39,607 nucleotides of DNA, taken from CAYMKL01 sp964390805 (GTDB lineage: Bacteria > Chloroflexota > Anaerolineae > VGOG01). The notes below the pieces were generated by a model. It had not been told where the DNA came from. It did not search any database and worked only from the letters and a program-made list of their open reading frames with translations. Where the stretch lies: contig CAYMKL010000059.1 of the NCBI GenBank assembly GCA_964390805.1, forward strand, positions 1 through 39,607, read 5' to 3'. The position numbers were made by a program, and so were the translations under genes. Every line of letters begins with the position of its first letter. Within the stretch, counting starts at the first letter, position 1. Below are positions 1 to 7,439 of this stretch, piece after piece.

Positions 1-60
1 CGTGAGAACAACACTGACTTCTCCCGTTCTCGTGTCCCAAACATGTAACGCTCACTAATA

Positions 61-87
61 GCCACCTGCATTGGCTGCGCAGGCGGC
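61..87. other. Imperfect hairpin downstream of the DUF3160 gene
   Basis: An imperfect stem (GCCACCTGC against GCAGGCGGC, one mismatch, 9-nt loop) lies about 45 bp beyond the stop codon of the minus-strand DUF3160 gene. There is no clear T-run on either side, so a terminator role is only possible. Nothing else is recognisable in bases 1-130. Confidence 0.3.
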
Positions 88-130
88 TTCTATAACTATC
101 TCTTGTCAGGCTATCCGACGCCCACTTTTC

Positions 131-2227
131 CTACGGGCTGCGTGCTGAGCTTGTCGAAGCAACAAGCGGCAGGTAGATGACCTCGAATTGGTCCAGCGGC
201 AGGAAGCCAGAGGCCCAGGCCGGGCGCGGCGGCGGGTTCTCCTGCAACCTGTCTGCCCACTCGGCGTCGTTCAGGCGGTTCCAGTCCGACTCGACGAACT
301 CGTAGTGGCTGAAGACGTAGCCGATGCCGGCGATGGGCTCACCGCCCGGCGGCGTGTAAACTATGATCAGCGGGTTGAAGTGCCCTGTTCCCTCGTGCAG
401 CACGCGGAAGGTGTTGGAATCGCTGGCTACATCGGCCACCAGCAGGGGCGATTTCTCCGTCACACCCCAGCCATCCTGAAAGAATTCCAGCAGCCAGAGC
501 CCCACGCAGTGGATGTCTCCCTGCTCCTCCTCGCTCAGCCAACCCCCATCGGCGACTGTTTGGGCGTAGTCTCGCCACGTACGCAGCTTGGTGGCCAGGT
601 CTCGCAAGCTGCGGCCGTGGATTTCGGGCAGCATGTTGTAGCCGTCGAGGGTGTCGTGCACCTGATCGCAGAGGTCGGCCAGGCGATCAAAGGCGGCGGG
701 CACGGGCTCCACCAGCCCCGGACCCTCCGCCCACGGCGAGGGGATGTAGGTCTGCTTGCCGTAGAGGATGAAATCGTGGCGCAACTGCGTCCAGGAACCC
801 AGCGCCGTGTTCAGCTCCTTGTCCTGCCAGGCCGTGCCTTGCATAAAGGCGGGCGCGCCGACGGGCATCGGTTGTAGCAGGGGGCGCAGGCTGTACAGCC
901 AGCCGTTGTAGGTGGACTTCGTCCAATCGGCCACGCTGTAGGCGTTGAACTGCGCCCGCAGCGCGGCGAGTTGTGTGGCCAGTTCGGGATAGATCGCGAT
1001 CTCGCCTGCCAGCCAGTGTTCGGCGCGGTCTGAGGCTAGGACGGTGGCCATCACGTCTAACCCCGAAGGCAGGAGGCGCTCCGGCACGTCAGGGAAGCAG
1101 GTCTCCTGCATGGCCTCGGCGTCGGGCAGGTAGCGCTCTCCCAGGAACTGCACGTACTTGGGCGGAATCTGGTCCGGGAACTGCAGCGGCACGGGGATGA
1201 TCTCGCTGGTAGGGTAGATGTCCCGCTGAAACTCAGTTCGCAGCGCGGCGCGGTTAGCGGCAACCTCCAGCATCTCCAGCGTGAAGCCGGCACCGAAGAC
1301 GTTATCCAACGCCTGCTGCACCATGGGCGGGGTGATGCTGTCGGCAGGCCCGGCCAGGAGCCGCGTGACGTCGTAGACCTTGTTCCACCGTGCTTCAATG
1401 GCCGGATCGTCGGCCATGATCTGGGCCAGGAGCGCGGCGGCGGTCAACTCCACGTCGGCATCGTCAGGATAGTAGGTATCCTCAATGCGGAAGATGCGGC
1501 GGCTGAGCCACTTCACGGCGCGGAAGTAGCGCTCCAACTGCTCGTCGCCGGCGTAGTGGCCACGAGGCTCGTACTGGGTGTAGTCGTCGCCGGGGTAGAA
1601 CTCGGTGAGGGTGTGATCCAAGACTTTCTGCACGTACTGGCTGGCATCGGGTTCCACGCAATCCGGGGGAACGAAGCTAGCGTCCAGCAGGCGGGCGGCC
1701 ACAGCGAAGACCAGCACGTTGTGCCGTGCCGCAGCCTTGCACAGCGGTTGCGTCTCGGGGATGGCCGCGTAGCGAGTGGCGCTGGCAGCGTAGAGTTGCT
1801 CCGCCAGCCACTCCACATCATCGTAGAGGTGGGCCTTTTCCACCTCGGCCAGGAGGTCGTCGAAGACGTTGTGGAAAAGGTGCAACGCCACGTCGCTGGT
1901 GATAAAGACGGATACTTGATGCTCGCCGAACAGGCGAAAGTAAGCTGAGGAGAGGCGCTCGACATCCTGATCGGGCAGGGCGACGAGCCCGCTGGCACGC
2001 AGTCGTGCCTTGGCCGCCTCGCTGAGCGGGTAAATGGTCTCCACCACGGACAAGTTGTCCGGCAGCTCAAAGCCTGTCCTGAGCGTAGTCGAAGGGCCTG
2101 TCCTGAGCGTAGTCGAAGGGCCTGTCTTGAGCGAAGTCGGGGGGAGCTCTCCAGCGGCCGGCGAGGCAGAGACGCACGGAAGAAGCACAATCAGCGTGCA
2201 CAACACCAACAAACGTTTGTGGTTCAT
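131..2227 (-). CDS. Secreted DUF3160-family protein
   Basis: A 698-residue exported protein of the DUF3160 family; the biochemical function of this family is not known to me. The N-terminus (MNHKRLLVLCTLIVLLPC) is a signal peptide with a likely cleavage site near residues 20-22. The rest matches DUF3160 in its aromatic-rich helical segments such as FITSDVALHLFHNVFDDLL. The ATG at 2227 is chosen because GGAGG lies 8 nt upstream; in-frame GTG/ATG codons further up overlap that ribosome binding site. Two dispersed-repeat insertions are translated: three 24-bp units give residues ~28-52, a low-complexity TTLRTGPS repeat just after the signal peptide, and another copy of the motif forms the last nine residues (ASTSSARSP). 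It is probably monocistronic, since the next gene upstream (ygfK) ends 228 bp away across repeat-rich DNA. Confidence 0.85.
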   Translation of the reverse strand: MNHKRLLVLCTLIVLLPCVSASPAAGELPPTSLKTGPSTTLRTGPSTTLRTGFELPDNLSVVETIYPLSEAAKARLRASGLVALPDQDVERLSSAYFRLFGEHQVSVFITSDVALHLFHNVFDDLLAEVEKAHLYDDVEWLAEQLYAASATRYAAIPETQPLCKAAARHNVLVFAVAARLLDASFVPPDCVEPDASQYVQKVLDHTLTEFYPGDDYTQYEPRGHYAGDEQLERYFRAVKWLSRRIFRIEDTYYPDDADVELTAAALLAQIMADDPAIEARWNKVYDVTRLLAGPADSITPPMVQQALDNVFGAGFTLEMLEVAANRAALRTEFQRDIYPTSEIIPVPLQFPDQIPPKYVQFLGERYLPDAEAMQETCFPDVPERLLPSGLDVMATVLASDRAEHWLAGEIAIYPELATQLAALRAQFNAYSVADWTKSTYNGWLYSLRPLLQPMPVGAPAFMQGTAWQDKELNTALGSWTQLRHDFILYGKQTYIPSPWAEGPGLVEPVPAAFDRLADLCDQVHDTLDGYNMLPEIHGRSLRDLATKLRTWRDYAQTVADGGWLSEEEQGDIHCVGLWLLEFFQDGWGVTEKSPLLVADVASDSNTFRVLHEGTGHFNPLIIVYTPPGGEPIAGIGYVFSHYEFVESDWNRLNDAEWADRLQENPPPRPAWASGFLPLDQFEVIYLPLVASTSSARSP
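144..160. repeat. Dispersed repeat family A, copy 1 (coding)
   Basis: GCTGAGCTTGTCGAAGC, a near-palindromic copy of the CTGAGC(T/G)TnGTCGAAG motif that recurs in this window. It encodes the extreme C-terminus of the DUF3160 protein. Confidence 0.7.
2073..2144. repeat. Dispersed repeat family A, three tandem 24-bp units (coding)
   Basis: Units at 2073-2096, 2097-2120 and 2121-2144. The first two are identical (core CTGAGCGTAGTCGAAG) and the third has diverged. The 24-bp period is eight codons, so the DUF3160 reading frame is kept, and the repeat sits in the low-constraint segment between signal peptide and mature domain. Confidence 0.9.
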
Positions 2228-2454
2228 GATCATCACCTCCAGTGGGCCTTGTATTCAATAGCTCGCAGCGCCGGCCGAGTAGCACCCTCAGGGTGCGTAT
2301 GCTTCGACAAGCTCAGCACGGCGTCGAGGCCAAGCGGCTCTGCCAGACCCGCTCCCTGGGTCTCGATACGCCCGGTTTCGACAAGCTCAACCCAAGCCGC
2401 TTCGCTACAGGCTACTCGACCGGCGGTCGCTGGGCTTGACTTGAGGTGCATGGG
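2228..2454. repeat. Repeat-rich intergenic spacer, family A copies
   Basis: This spacer between ygfK (upstream) and the DUF3160 gene holds two further family A cores, GCTTCGACAAGCTCAGC at 2301-2317 and GTTTCGACAAGCTCAAC at 2375-2391. I see no credible gene. The DUF3160 ribosome binding site GGAGG is at 2236-2240 on the minus strand. Confidence 0.7.
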
Positions 2455-5400
2455 TTACGTCCCCTCAAAGGGCAAGAAAGACAGGGTTGTGGAAAGACCC
2501 TTTAGGACAGCATGCATTTCCGCCGCTTCGCTCAGTGAAAATGCTCCCCCGAACTCCTCTTTCAACTCCATGTTCTTGATTTGGAAATCGGTGGGTGAGA
2601 TGGCCATTCTCAACAAGTCGTTTTCAAAGTTCACCCTATCGCCGCCGCTTTCCACAGACAAACGCGACTCTTTCCCACCCTCCCGCCTTCTGATGCTCCA
2701 CCCTTCCGCGCCTCTCTCGACATAGAAGGCATTGTCCTCTTCCAGCTCAAAATCGTCTTCCCTGAGAAAGAACCTGGGCTTGTCCAGGTAGGGTTTGCCG
2801 TGGTGGACACAGAAGGTCTCGCAGTTGCCGCACTCGTTGCAGAAACCGTCCACGTGGATGATCTGCCGGGGCTGCTCGACCTGGAAGACCTCCTCCCCGG
2901 TCACCACCAGCTCTCCCTGCTGACAGGAGACCTTGGGCAGCGACAAGTTGATGGGTTCGACGAAAAACGTATAGTTGGCCCGGTTGGGGCACACCTCCAC
3001 GCACTTATCGCACAGGGTCGAACATTGCAAACACCGTGCCGCCTCTGCCAGGGCCGCTTCCTCTGTCAAGGTTTCTTCGACCAGGTCGAAGCCGCCGCGC
3101 TGATGGGGAAGGAGCATCACTGCCTCGTGCTGCGCTGCCTTCCTGGCCCGGACCCGCTTGACTTGTGCGATTTCTTCCTCAGACAGCACAGGAAGCTGGA
3201 CCGACGGTCGCTCAAACGGCACGCTCAACTGCTGGCAAATGGCCTCGGCTGCCCGCCGCCCGTCGGCGCAGGCCTCGACGATGGTAGCGGGTCCCCGCAC
3301 TGCGTCCCCCCCTGCATAGACCTGCCCTTCTCCCGCCAGCCCGGTCTCAGGGGCGACGGCGATGGTCGCGTTCCCACGCAGAGTAACCGTGCTTCCGTCG
3401 AGGAAGGTGACGTCGGGCCTCTGACCAATAGCGATGACAATGGAATCTGCTTCGATCTGGAATTCGCTGCCGACGACGGGGATCGGCCTTCTTCTCCCAT
3501 CTGGCCCTGGCTCTCCCAGCTCGTTCCGCACACACTCCAGGGCGACAACCCGGCCCTCTTGCAAGATGATTCTCGTAGGCGATGCCAGTTCCTCCAGGAT
3601 CACGCCTTCCATCAAAGCGTCCTCGATCTCCTCCTTGTCGGCAGGCATCTCACTTCGGGTGCGTCGGTAGACGATGGTCACACAGCCCCCCCTCAGTCCC
3701 CCCCAACCTTGGGGGGGAAGAGTGCCGCTGGTGAGCCGCCTGGCAGTCCTGGCGGCATCCATAGCCGAGTTCCCCCCGCCGATAACCAGCACCCTGTTGC
3801 GCCCCCCCTCTTTCCCCCCCAAAGTTGGGGGGGATGAAGGGGGGGCTGGCTCACTCCGCCGCACCCGGTCGAGAAAGTCCAGGCTGTGGTAGACGCCTGC
3901 GCCCTCCTCGCCCTCAATGCCCAGACGGGCGTCCTTCCCAGCGCCCGAGGCGATGTAGACCGCGTCAAACCCGTCTGCCAGAAGCTCCTCCGGGGGAGAC
4001 GTGATGGGTTGCGAGAGTTCGATCTTCACTCCCAGATTCTTGATTCGTTCAATGTCCTCCTGAACGACGGCCTCCGGCAGCCTGAAGGTGGGGGCGATGG
4101 CCAGCACGCCTCCAGGCCGGTCCTGGGCTTCGTAGATGGTCACTTCGACACCGTTCAGCGCTAGGAAGCAGGCGGCGGCTAGGCCTGAGGGACCACCTCC
4201 AACAATCGCGACCCTTGCATTGGATATTGGATATTGGGTATTCGGTATTTGATGTAGTTTTCCCTTTTCGGAGGCAAAGCGCTTCAGTGCTCGGATGGCG
4301 ACGGGGGCGTCGTAGTTGTTGCGGGTGCAGCGGGTCTGGCACAGGTGGTTGCAGACGTAGCCGGTCACGCCGGGCAGGGGGTTGCGGGAGAGGATAACCT
4401 TCAGCGCCTGGTCGTACTTCTGGCGGGAGATCAGCCAGGCGTATTCGGGCACATCCTGGTGAACTGCGCACTTCTCCACACAGGGGGCGGTGATGCAGTC
4501 GAAAAGGCCCAGGGACGACTCGACCTTGGGCAGTCCGTAGGGATGGTAGCCCTTCTTGTAGCGAGGGTCTTCCAGAGCACGGGCGGCCGCTCGTTCCAGG
4601 TTAGCCAGCTTGGCTCGGGGCAGTTCCTCGAGGCTCGTCACCCCCCGATCGCGCATATCTCTCTCCAAATTCTCCAGATATTGAAGCATCCTGGAGTAGC
4701 CGCCCGGTTTTAGCAGGTCAGAGACTGTGGTCACGGGCCAGGCACCAGCGGCCAGGACGTCTGTCAGATTGAAGGCATCGGCGCCCGCGGAGAAAGAAAC
4801 GTTGAGAACCTGCCCTGAGCTTGACGAAGGGTCACCGCCGAAGTCCTGGGAGAGCTTGCGGAAGAGGTTGATGGTGATGGGGTAGAGGGCGCGTCCCGAC
4901 ATGTACATCTCGTCGCCCGGAAGGATGCCCTTGTGATTGGCCAGGGCCAGGGTGTTGCTCAATTTGACCCCAAAGGTCAGACGTTGCTCTTCGGCAACCC
5001 CTTTCAGAGTCTGGATCAGTTCCACTGCCCGGTCGTATTGTAGATCGTGCTCGAACACGCGGTCGGGGATGTGGATCTCCGTGAAGCCGAGGTGGTCGTG
5101 GAGGATGTGCATCACCCGCTCTTTGCCCAGCAGAGTGGGATTCAGCTTGATCGCGGTGTGCAATCCCCTGTCCTCCAGCAGATACCTGCCGATCCGTTCG
5201 ATCTCGTCCGGGGGGCAGCCGTGCATGGTGGAAAGGGTGACGTTGTTGGTGATCTTAGCCGGGATCTCTGTAAGCGAAGCGGCGTCGGCGAACTGGGGAA
5301 ACTTCTTTCTCAGAAGCGCCTGGATTTCGGCGATTTCTTCGGATGCATCCTCCAGCTTATTCATGAAACGGATCATGGGCGGGCTTTGAATCCCCTCCAG

Positions 5401-5871
5401 GTTGTAGCCGACGCTCATGTTGAAGATCGTGCCAAACGGAACGTTCTCGAAGCCCAGCAGCCGGCGGAGGACGTAGATCAACACCCAGGCCTTGATGTAC
5501 TCGCTAGCAGACTGCTCCAGCTTGAGTTCCTGGGACCATTCGACGTTATAGCCCTCGTCCTCCATGTCAATGCAGGGTCTGGGGATCTCCAGTTCATCGC
5601 TGATTTGCACGGTCTTCAGCTCGATGAATCGCCCCCCGGAAAGCCAGGCGCATAAGATGTTATGGGCCAACTGGGTATGGGGGCCCGCCCCTGGTCCGAT
5701 GGGGGTGGCCAGGTAGTGGCCGAAGAGGTCCTCGATGGCGTAAGGGCTGTCCTTCTTGGGTGTGTAGAAAAGAGAGCGGTGGATCCCAAAGATGGACTGG
5801 TTCTCCTCAAGCTCTTTCAAAATCCAGTTGAGAAGAACTTCGAAGTGTTGGACTTTCATGGTGTCAGACAT
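2455..5871 (-). CDS. ygfK: YgfK-like Fe-S flavoprotein oxidoreductase
   Basis: A large YgfK-type protein (1138 residues; E. coli YgfK is about 1030), once annotated as a selenate reductase subunit and now associated with anaerobic purine/urate use. Residues 1-~440 form a PreA/dihydroorotate-dehydrogenase-like TIM barrel. Next comes a GltD/PreT-like half: Fe-S cysteines at ~457-468 (CITAPCVEKC) and ~506-517 (CNHLCQTRC), an FAD motif at ~553 (VAIVGGGPSGLAAA), an NAD(P) motif between residues ~690 and 718 (VLVIGGGNSAMDAARTA), and a second FAD motif (VYAGGDAVRGPATIVEA). The C-terminus carries two ferredoxin-like clusters, at ~945-960 and ~1008-1020 (CNECGNCETFC). This is the domain order of dihydropyrimidine dehydrogenase reversed. 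The likely role is electron transfer between NAD(P)H and a reductase partner. It lies downstream of ssnA, the usual pairing. Four repeat insertions are translated in frame at residues ~347-354, ~540-551, ~675-690 and ~718-729, which explains part of the extra length. No xanthine-dehydrogenase-like partner is in the window. Confidence 0.9.
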   Translation of the reverse strand: MSDTMKVQHFEVLLNWILKELEENQSIFGIHRSLFYTPKKDSPYAIEDLFGHYLATPIGPGAGPHTQLAHNILCAWLSGGRFIELKTVQISDELEIPRPCIDMEDEGYNVEWSQELKLEQSASEYIKAWVLIYVLRRLLGFENVPFGTIFNMSVGYNLEGIQSPPMIRFMNKLEDASEEIAEIQALLRKKFPQFADAASLTEIPAKITNNVTLSTMHGCPPDEIERIGRYLLEDRGLHTAIKLNPTLLGKERVMHILHDHLGFTEIHIPDRVFEHDLQYDRAVELIQTLKGVAEEQRLTFGVKLSNTLALANHKGILPGDEMYMSGRALYPITINLFRKLSQDFGGDPSSSSGQVLNVSFSAGADAFNLTDVLAAGAWPVTTVSDLLKPGGYSRMLQYLENLERDMRDRGVTSLEELPRAKLANLERAAARALEDPRYKKGYHPYGLPKVESSLGLFDCITAPCVEKCAVHQDVPEYAWLISRQKYDQALKVILSRNPLPGVTGYVCNHLCQTRCTRNNYDAPVAIRALKRFASEKGKLHQIPNTQYPISNARVAIVGGGPSGLAAACFLALNGVEVTIYEAQDRPGGVLAIAPTFRLPEAVVQEDIERIKNLGVKIELSQPITSPPEELLADGFDAVYIASGAGKDARLGIEGEEGAGVYHSLDFLDRVRRSEPAPPSSPPTLGGKEGGRNRVLVIGGGNSAMDAARTARRLTSGTLPPQGWGGLRGGCVTIVYRRTRSEMPADKEEIEDALMEGVILEELASPTRIILQEGRVVALECVRNELGEPGPDGRRRPIPVVGSEFQIEADSIVIAIGQRPDVTFLDGSTVTLRGNATIAVAPETGLAGEGQVYAGGDAVRGPATIVEACADGRRAAEAICQQLSVPFERPSVQLPVLSEEEIAQVKRVRARKAAQHEAVMLLPHQRGGFDLVEETLTEEAALAEAARCLQCSTLCDKCVEVCPNRANYTFFVEPINLSLPKVSCQQGELVVTGEEVFQVEQPRQIIHVDGFCNECGNCETFCVHHGKPYLDKPRFFLREDDFELEEDNAFYVERGAEGWSIRRREGGKESRLSVESGGDRVNFENDLLRMAISPTDFQIKNMELKEEFGGAFSLSEAAEMHAVLKGLSTTLSFLPFEGT
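3686..3717. repeat. C7/G7 palindromic repeat inside ygfK, copy 1
   Basis: A C7 run at 3686-3692, a second C7 run at 3698-3704, then AACCTT and a G7 run at 3711-3717. It can form a stem of C7 against G7 and is translated as a short Pro/Gly insert (LPPQGWGGLRGG) after the NAD(P)-binding helix. Confidence 0.85.
3802..3845. repeat. C7/G7 palindromic repeat inside ygfK, copy 2
   Basis: Runs of C7 (3802-3808), C7 (3814-3820), G7 (3827-3833) and G7 (3839-3845) make a symmetric double palindrome. The protein insert is PPSSPPTLGGKEGG, just before the VIGGGNSAMD nucleotide-binding loop. The paired C7/G7 runs could also form unusual DNA structures. Confidence 0.9.
4219..4250. repeat. TATTGGGTATT-type repeat inside ygfK
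   Basis: Degenerate tandem heptamers of the type ATATTGG/GTATTGG. On the coding strand they give QIPNTQYPISN, placed directly before the FAD-binding strand VAIVGGGPSG. The same heptamer array recurs just before recO at 20463-20502. Confidence 0.85.
4809..4832. repeat. Dispersed repeat family A inside ygfK
   Basis: CCTGCCCTGAGCTTGACGAA plus four bases, a 24-bp family A copy translated as PSSSSGQ-like residues between FGGD and VLNVSFSAGADAF in the barrel domain. It keeps the reading frame. Confidence 0.8.
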
Positions 5872-5892
5872 GCTTCTTCCTTTTCTAAATCA

Positions 5893-6015
5893 CCGATTGA
5901 AATCGGCGCTAGGGGACGCTCAAGCGCCGGTCGACTGCCTACGCAGTCGCTCCGTCCACGCAGGTGGACGGCCGGCACAAAGTGCCCTCCAGCCGCAGGT
6001 TTGAACCTGTCGGCT
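5893..6015. repeat. Cluster of six short hairpins between ssnA and ygfK
   Basis: Six consecutive inverted repeats fill this spacer: 5893-5906 (CCGATTGAAATCGG), 5905-5928 (GGCGCT/AGCGCC), 5932-5949 (CGACTGC/GCAGTCG), 5952-5971 (CCGTCCAC/GTGGACGG), 5974-5986 (GGCAC/GTGCC) and 5991-6015 (CAGGTT/AACCTG nested in AGCCG/CGGCT). Transcribed from ssnA toward ygfK, this would be a chain of stem-loops able to stabilise or separate the two cistrons. No T-run makes it a classical terminator. Confidence 0.85.
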
Positions 6016-6024
6016 TCTCCATGA

Positions 6025-7377
6025 TCAAACCCTCCTCCACGTCTTTGCCGCCAACTCCCGCGATTTAGCGCAGATCTCCTCCTCGTCCAAGACCAAAAGC
6101 TCCCTGTTCCGCATCAGCACCCGCCCGCCGACGATGGTGGTGTCCACCCCTGTGCCGTCCATGCCGAAGATGATGTGCCAGGGGAAGTTGCCTGCGGTCA
6201 AAGGTGTGGTGGGCACGTAATCAACCAGAATGATGTCGGCCAGTGCGCCCACGGAGAGCTGGCCCAAGGGGTCAGGAAAGAATAGGCTGGCTGTCTCAGC
6301 GTTGTTCTGAAACGCCATCTGCATCACCTGGTCGCCGCCCATGACTCGCGGATCGCCTTTGCTCAGCTTGTGCAGGAGGTAAGCGGTGTGCATCTCGGTG
6401 AACATGTTATTGGAGAAGCCATCGTTGCCCAGGCCAACGTCAATTCCCCTTTTCAGCATACCTGGCACGTCGGCCACGCCCACGGCGTTGTTCATGTTGG
6501 AGCGGGGATTGTGGACTACCCGCGTGCCTGTCTCTTGCAGGATTTCCTTCTCGTAGGCGTCCACGTGCACGCAATGGGCGGCGATGGTCTGGGGGCCCAA
6601 TATGCCGAACTTGTTCAGCCTCTCGACGACCCGCAGGCCCGATCTCTTCAGGCTATCCCGCACGTCGGCCATGTCCTCAGCTACGTGGATGTGAAACCCT
6701 ACCCCCAACTCATTGGCCACCCCGACCGCTTCCTCCAGCGTCTCATCGGACAGGGTGAGCGAAGCGTGCAACCCAAAGGTAGCACCAAGCCTACTGATTT
6801 GCTGATTTGCCGATTTGCCGATTTGCTCACTGGCCACTTTCCCGATGAAGCGCCTGTTCTCCTCTATCCCCGCCTGGGCTAACTCTTCCCCATCCCTATC
6901 CGTCACCTCGTAGCAGAGACAGGCTCGCACCCCGGCTTCCTCCACCGCCTCGGCGATGATGTCCAGCGAGCCTTCGATGGCGCTGGGAGAGGCGTGATGA
7001 TCTATGAGGGTGGTGGTGCCATGACGGATGGCGTCTATCAGGCAGACCAGCGCGCTGTAACGTATGTCCTGCCACAAGAGGGCCTTGTCCAACTGCCACC
7101 ACAGCTTCTCCAGGATCTCTGGGAAGTTCTGGGGTGCTTCGCCGGGGATGGCCATGCCCCGGGCGAAAGCGCCGTAGAAGTGGGTGTGGGCGCAGATGAG
7201 CCCCGGCATCGCCAGTTTGCCCTGGGCGTCGAGGATCTCCTCGTCGGGATGTTTCTCCATGAGTTCCGCTGTCGAGCCCAAATCGGCTATGTGCTCGCCG
7301 GCAACAAGGATAGCCCCATCGGGGATGACTTGGTTCTTCTTACCAAAGGTGATCAATGTACTGTTAGTGATAAGCAT
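6025..7377 (-). CDS. ssnA: SsnA-type aminohydrolase (amidohydrolase superfamily)
   Basis: A 450-residue cytosolic metal-dependent deaminase of the SsnA/TrzA/AtzF group; the family deaminates purine- or triazine-like rings. Visible metal ligands are H64 and H66 (CAHTHFYG), the HIHVAED histidine, AHCVHVD, and the aspartate in GLGNDGFSNN. The ATG at 7377 has AGGAGG at a suitable distance upstream. It is followed by ygfK; in E. coli and in urate-degrading gut bacteria the two genes also sit together, which supports a joint role in purine catabolism, although other cluster members (ygeW, ygeX, ygeY, xdh genes) are not seen here. A translated repeat gives an insert EQIGKSANQQISRL at residues ~184-197, in a segment poorly conserved in the family. 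The exact substrate cannot be read from the sequence; guanine-like compounds are a reasonable guess. Confidence 0.88.
   Translation of the reverse strand: MLITNSTLITFGKKNQVIPDGAILVAGEHIADLGSTAELMEKHPDEEILDAQGKLAMPGLICAHTHFYGAFARGMAIPGEAPQNFPEILEKLWWQLDKALLWQDIRYSALVCLIDAIRHGTTTLIDHHASPSAIEGSLDIIAEAVEEAGVRACLCYEVTDRDGEELAQAGIEENRRFIGKVASEQIGKSANQQISRLGATFGLHASLTLSDETLEEAVGVANELGVGFHIHVAEDMADVRDSLKRSGLRVVERLNKFGILGPQTIAAHCVHVDAYEKEILQETGTRVVHNPRSNMNNAVGVADVPGMLKRGIDVGLGNDGFSNNMFTEMHTAYLLHKLSKGDPRVMGGDQVMQMAFQNNAETASLFFPDPLGQLSVGALADIILVDYVPTTPLTAGNFPWHIIFGMDGTGVDTTIVGGRVLMRNRELLVLDEEEICAKSRELAAKTWRRV
6793..6827. repeat. Tandem octamer-like repeat inside ssnA
   Basis: Degenerate repeats of CTGATTTG/CCGATTTG. 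On the coding strand they read as (C)AAATCGG/CAAATCAG and give IGKSANQQIS. The insertion is in frame. Confidence 0.8.
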
Positions 7378-7399
7378 CTTAGCACCTCCTGTGTATCTT

Positions 7400-7436
7400 G
7401 GTCAGATGGTCAAGTGGTCCGTGGTCAGGTGGTCAT
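7400..7436. repeat. GGTCAnnTGGTCA tandem repeat upstream of ssnA
   Basis: Degenerate tandem copies of GTGGTCAG fill the short spacer between the end of the glycosidase gene and the ssnA ribosome binding site. A related but shorter trace (GGTCATTGGTCAGGC) occurs at 11451-11465. Confidence 0.7.
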
Positions 7437-7439
7437 TGA

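Noticed and set aside
188..877. Long plus-strand frame opposite the DUF3160 gene
   Set aside because: It is the complement of a convincing secreted protein and encodes no recognisable domain.
2800..3837. 345-codon plus-strand frame opposite ygfK
   Set aside because: Antisense shadow in GC-rich DNA; all conserved motifs are on the minus strand.
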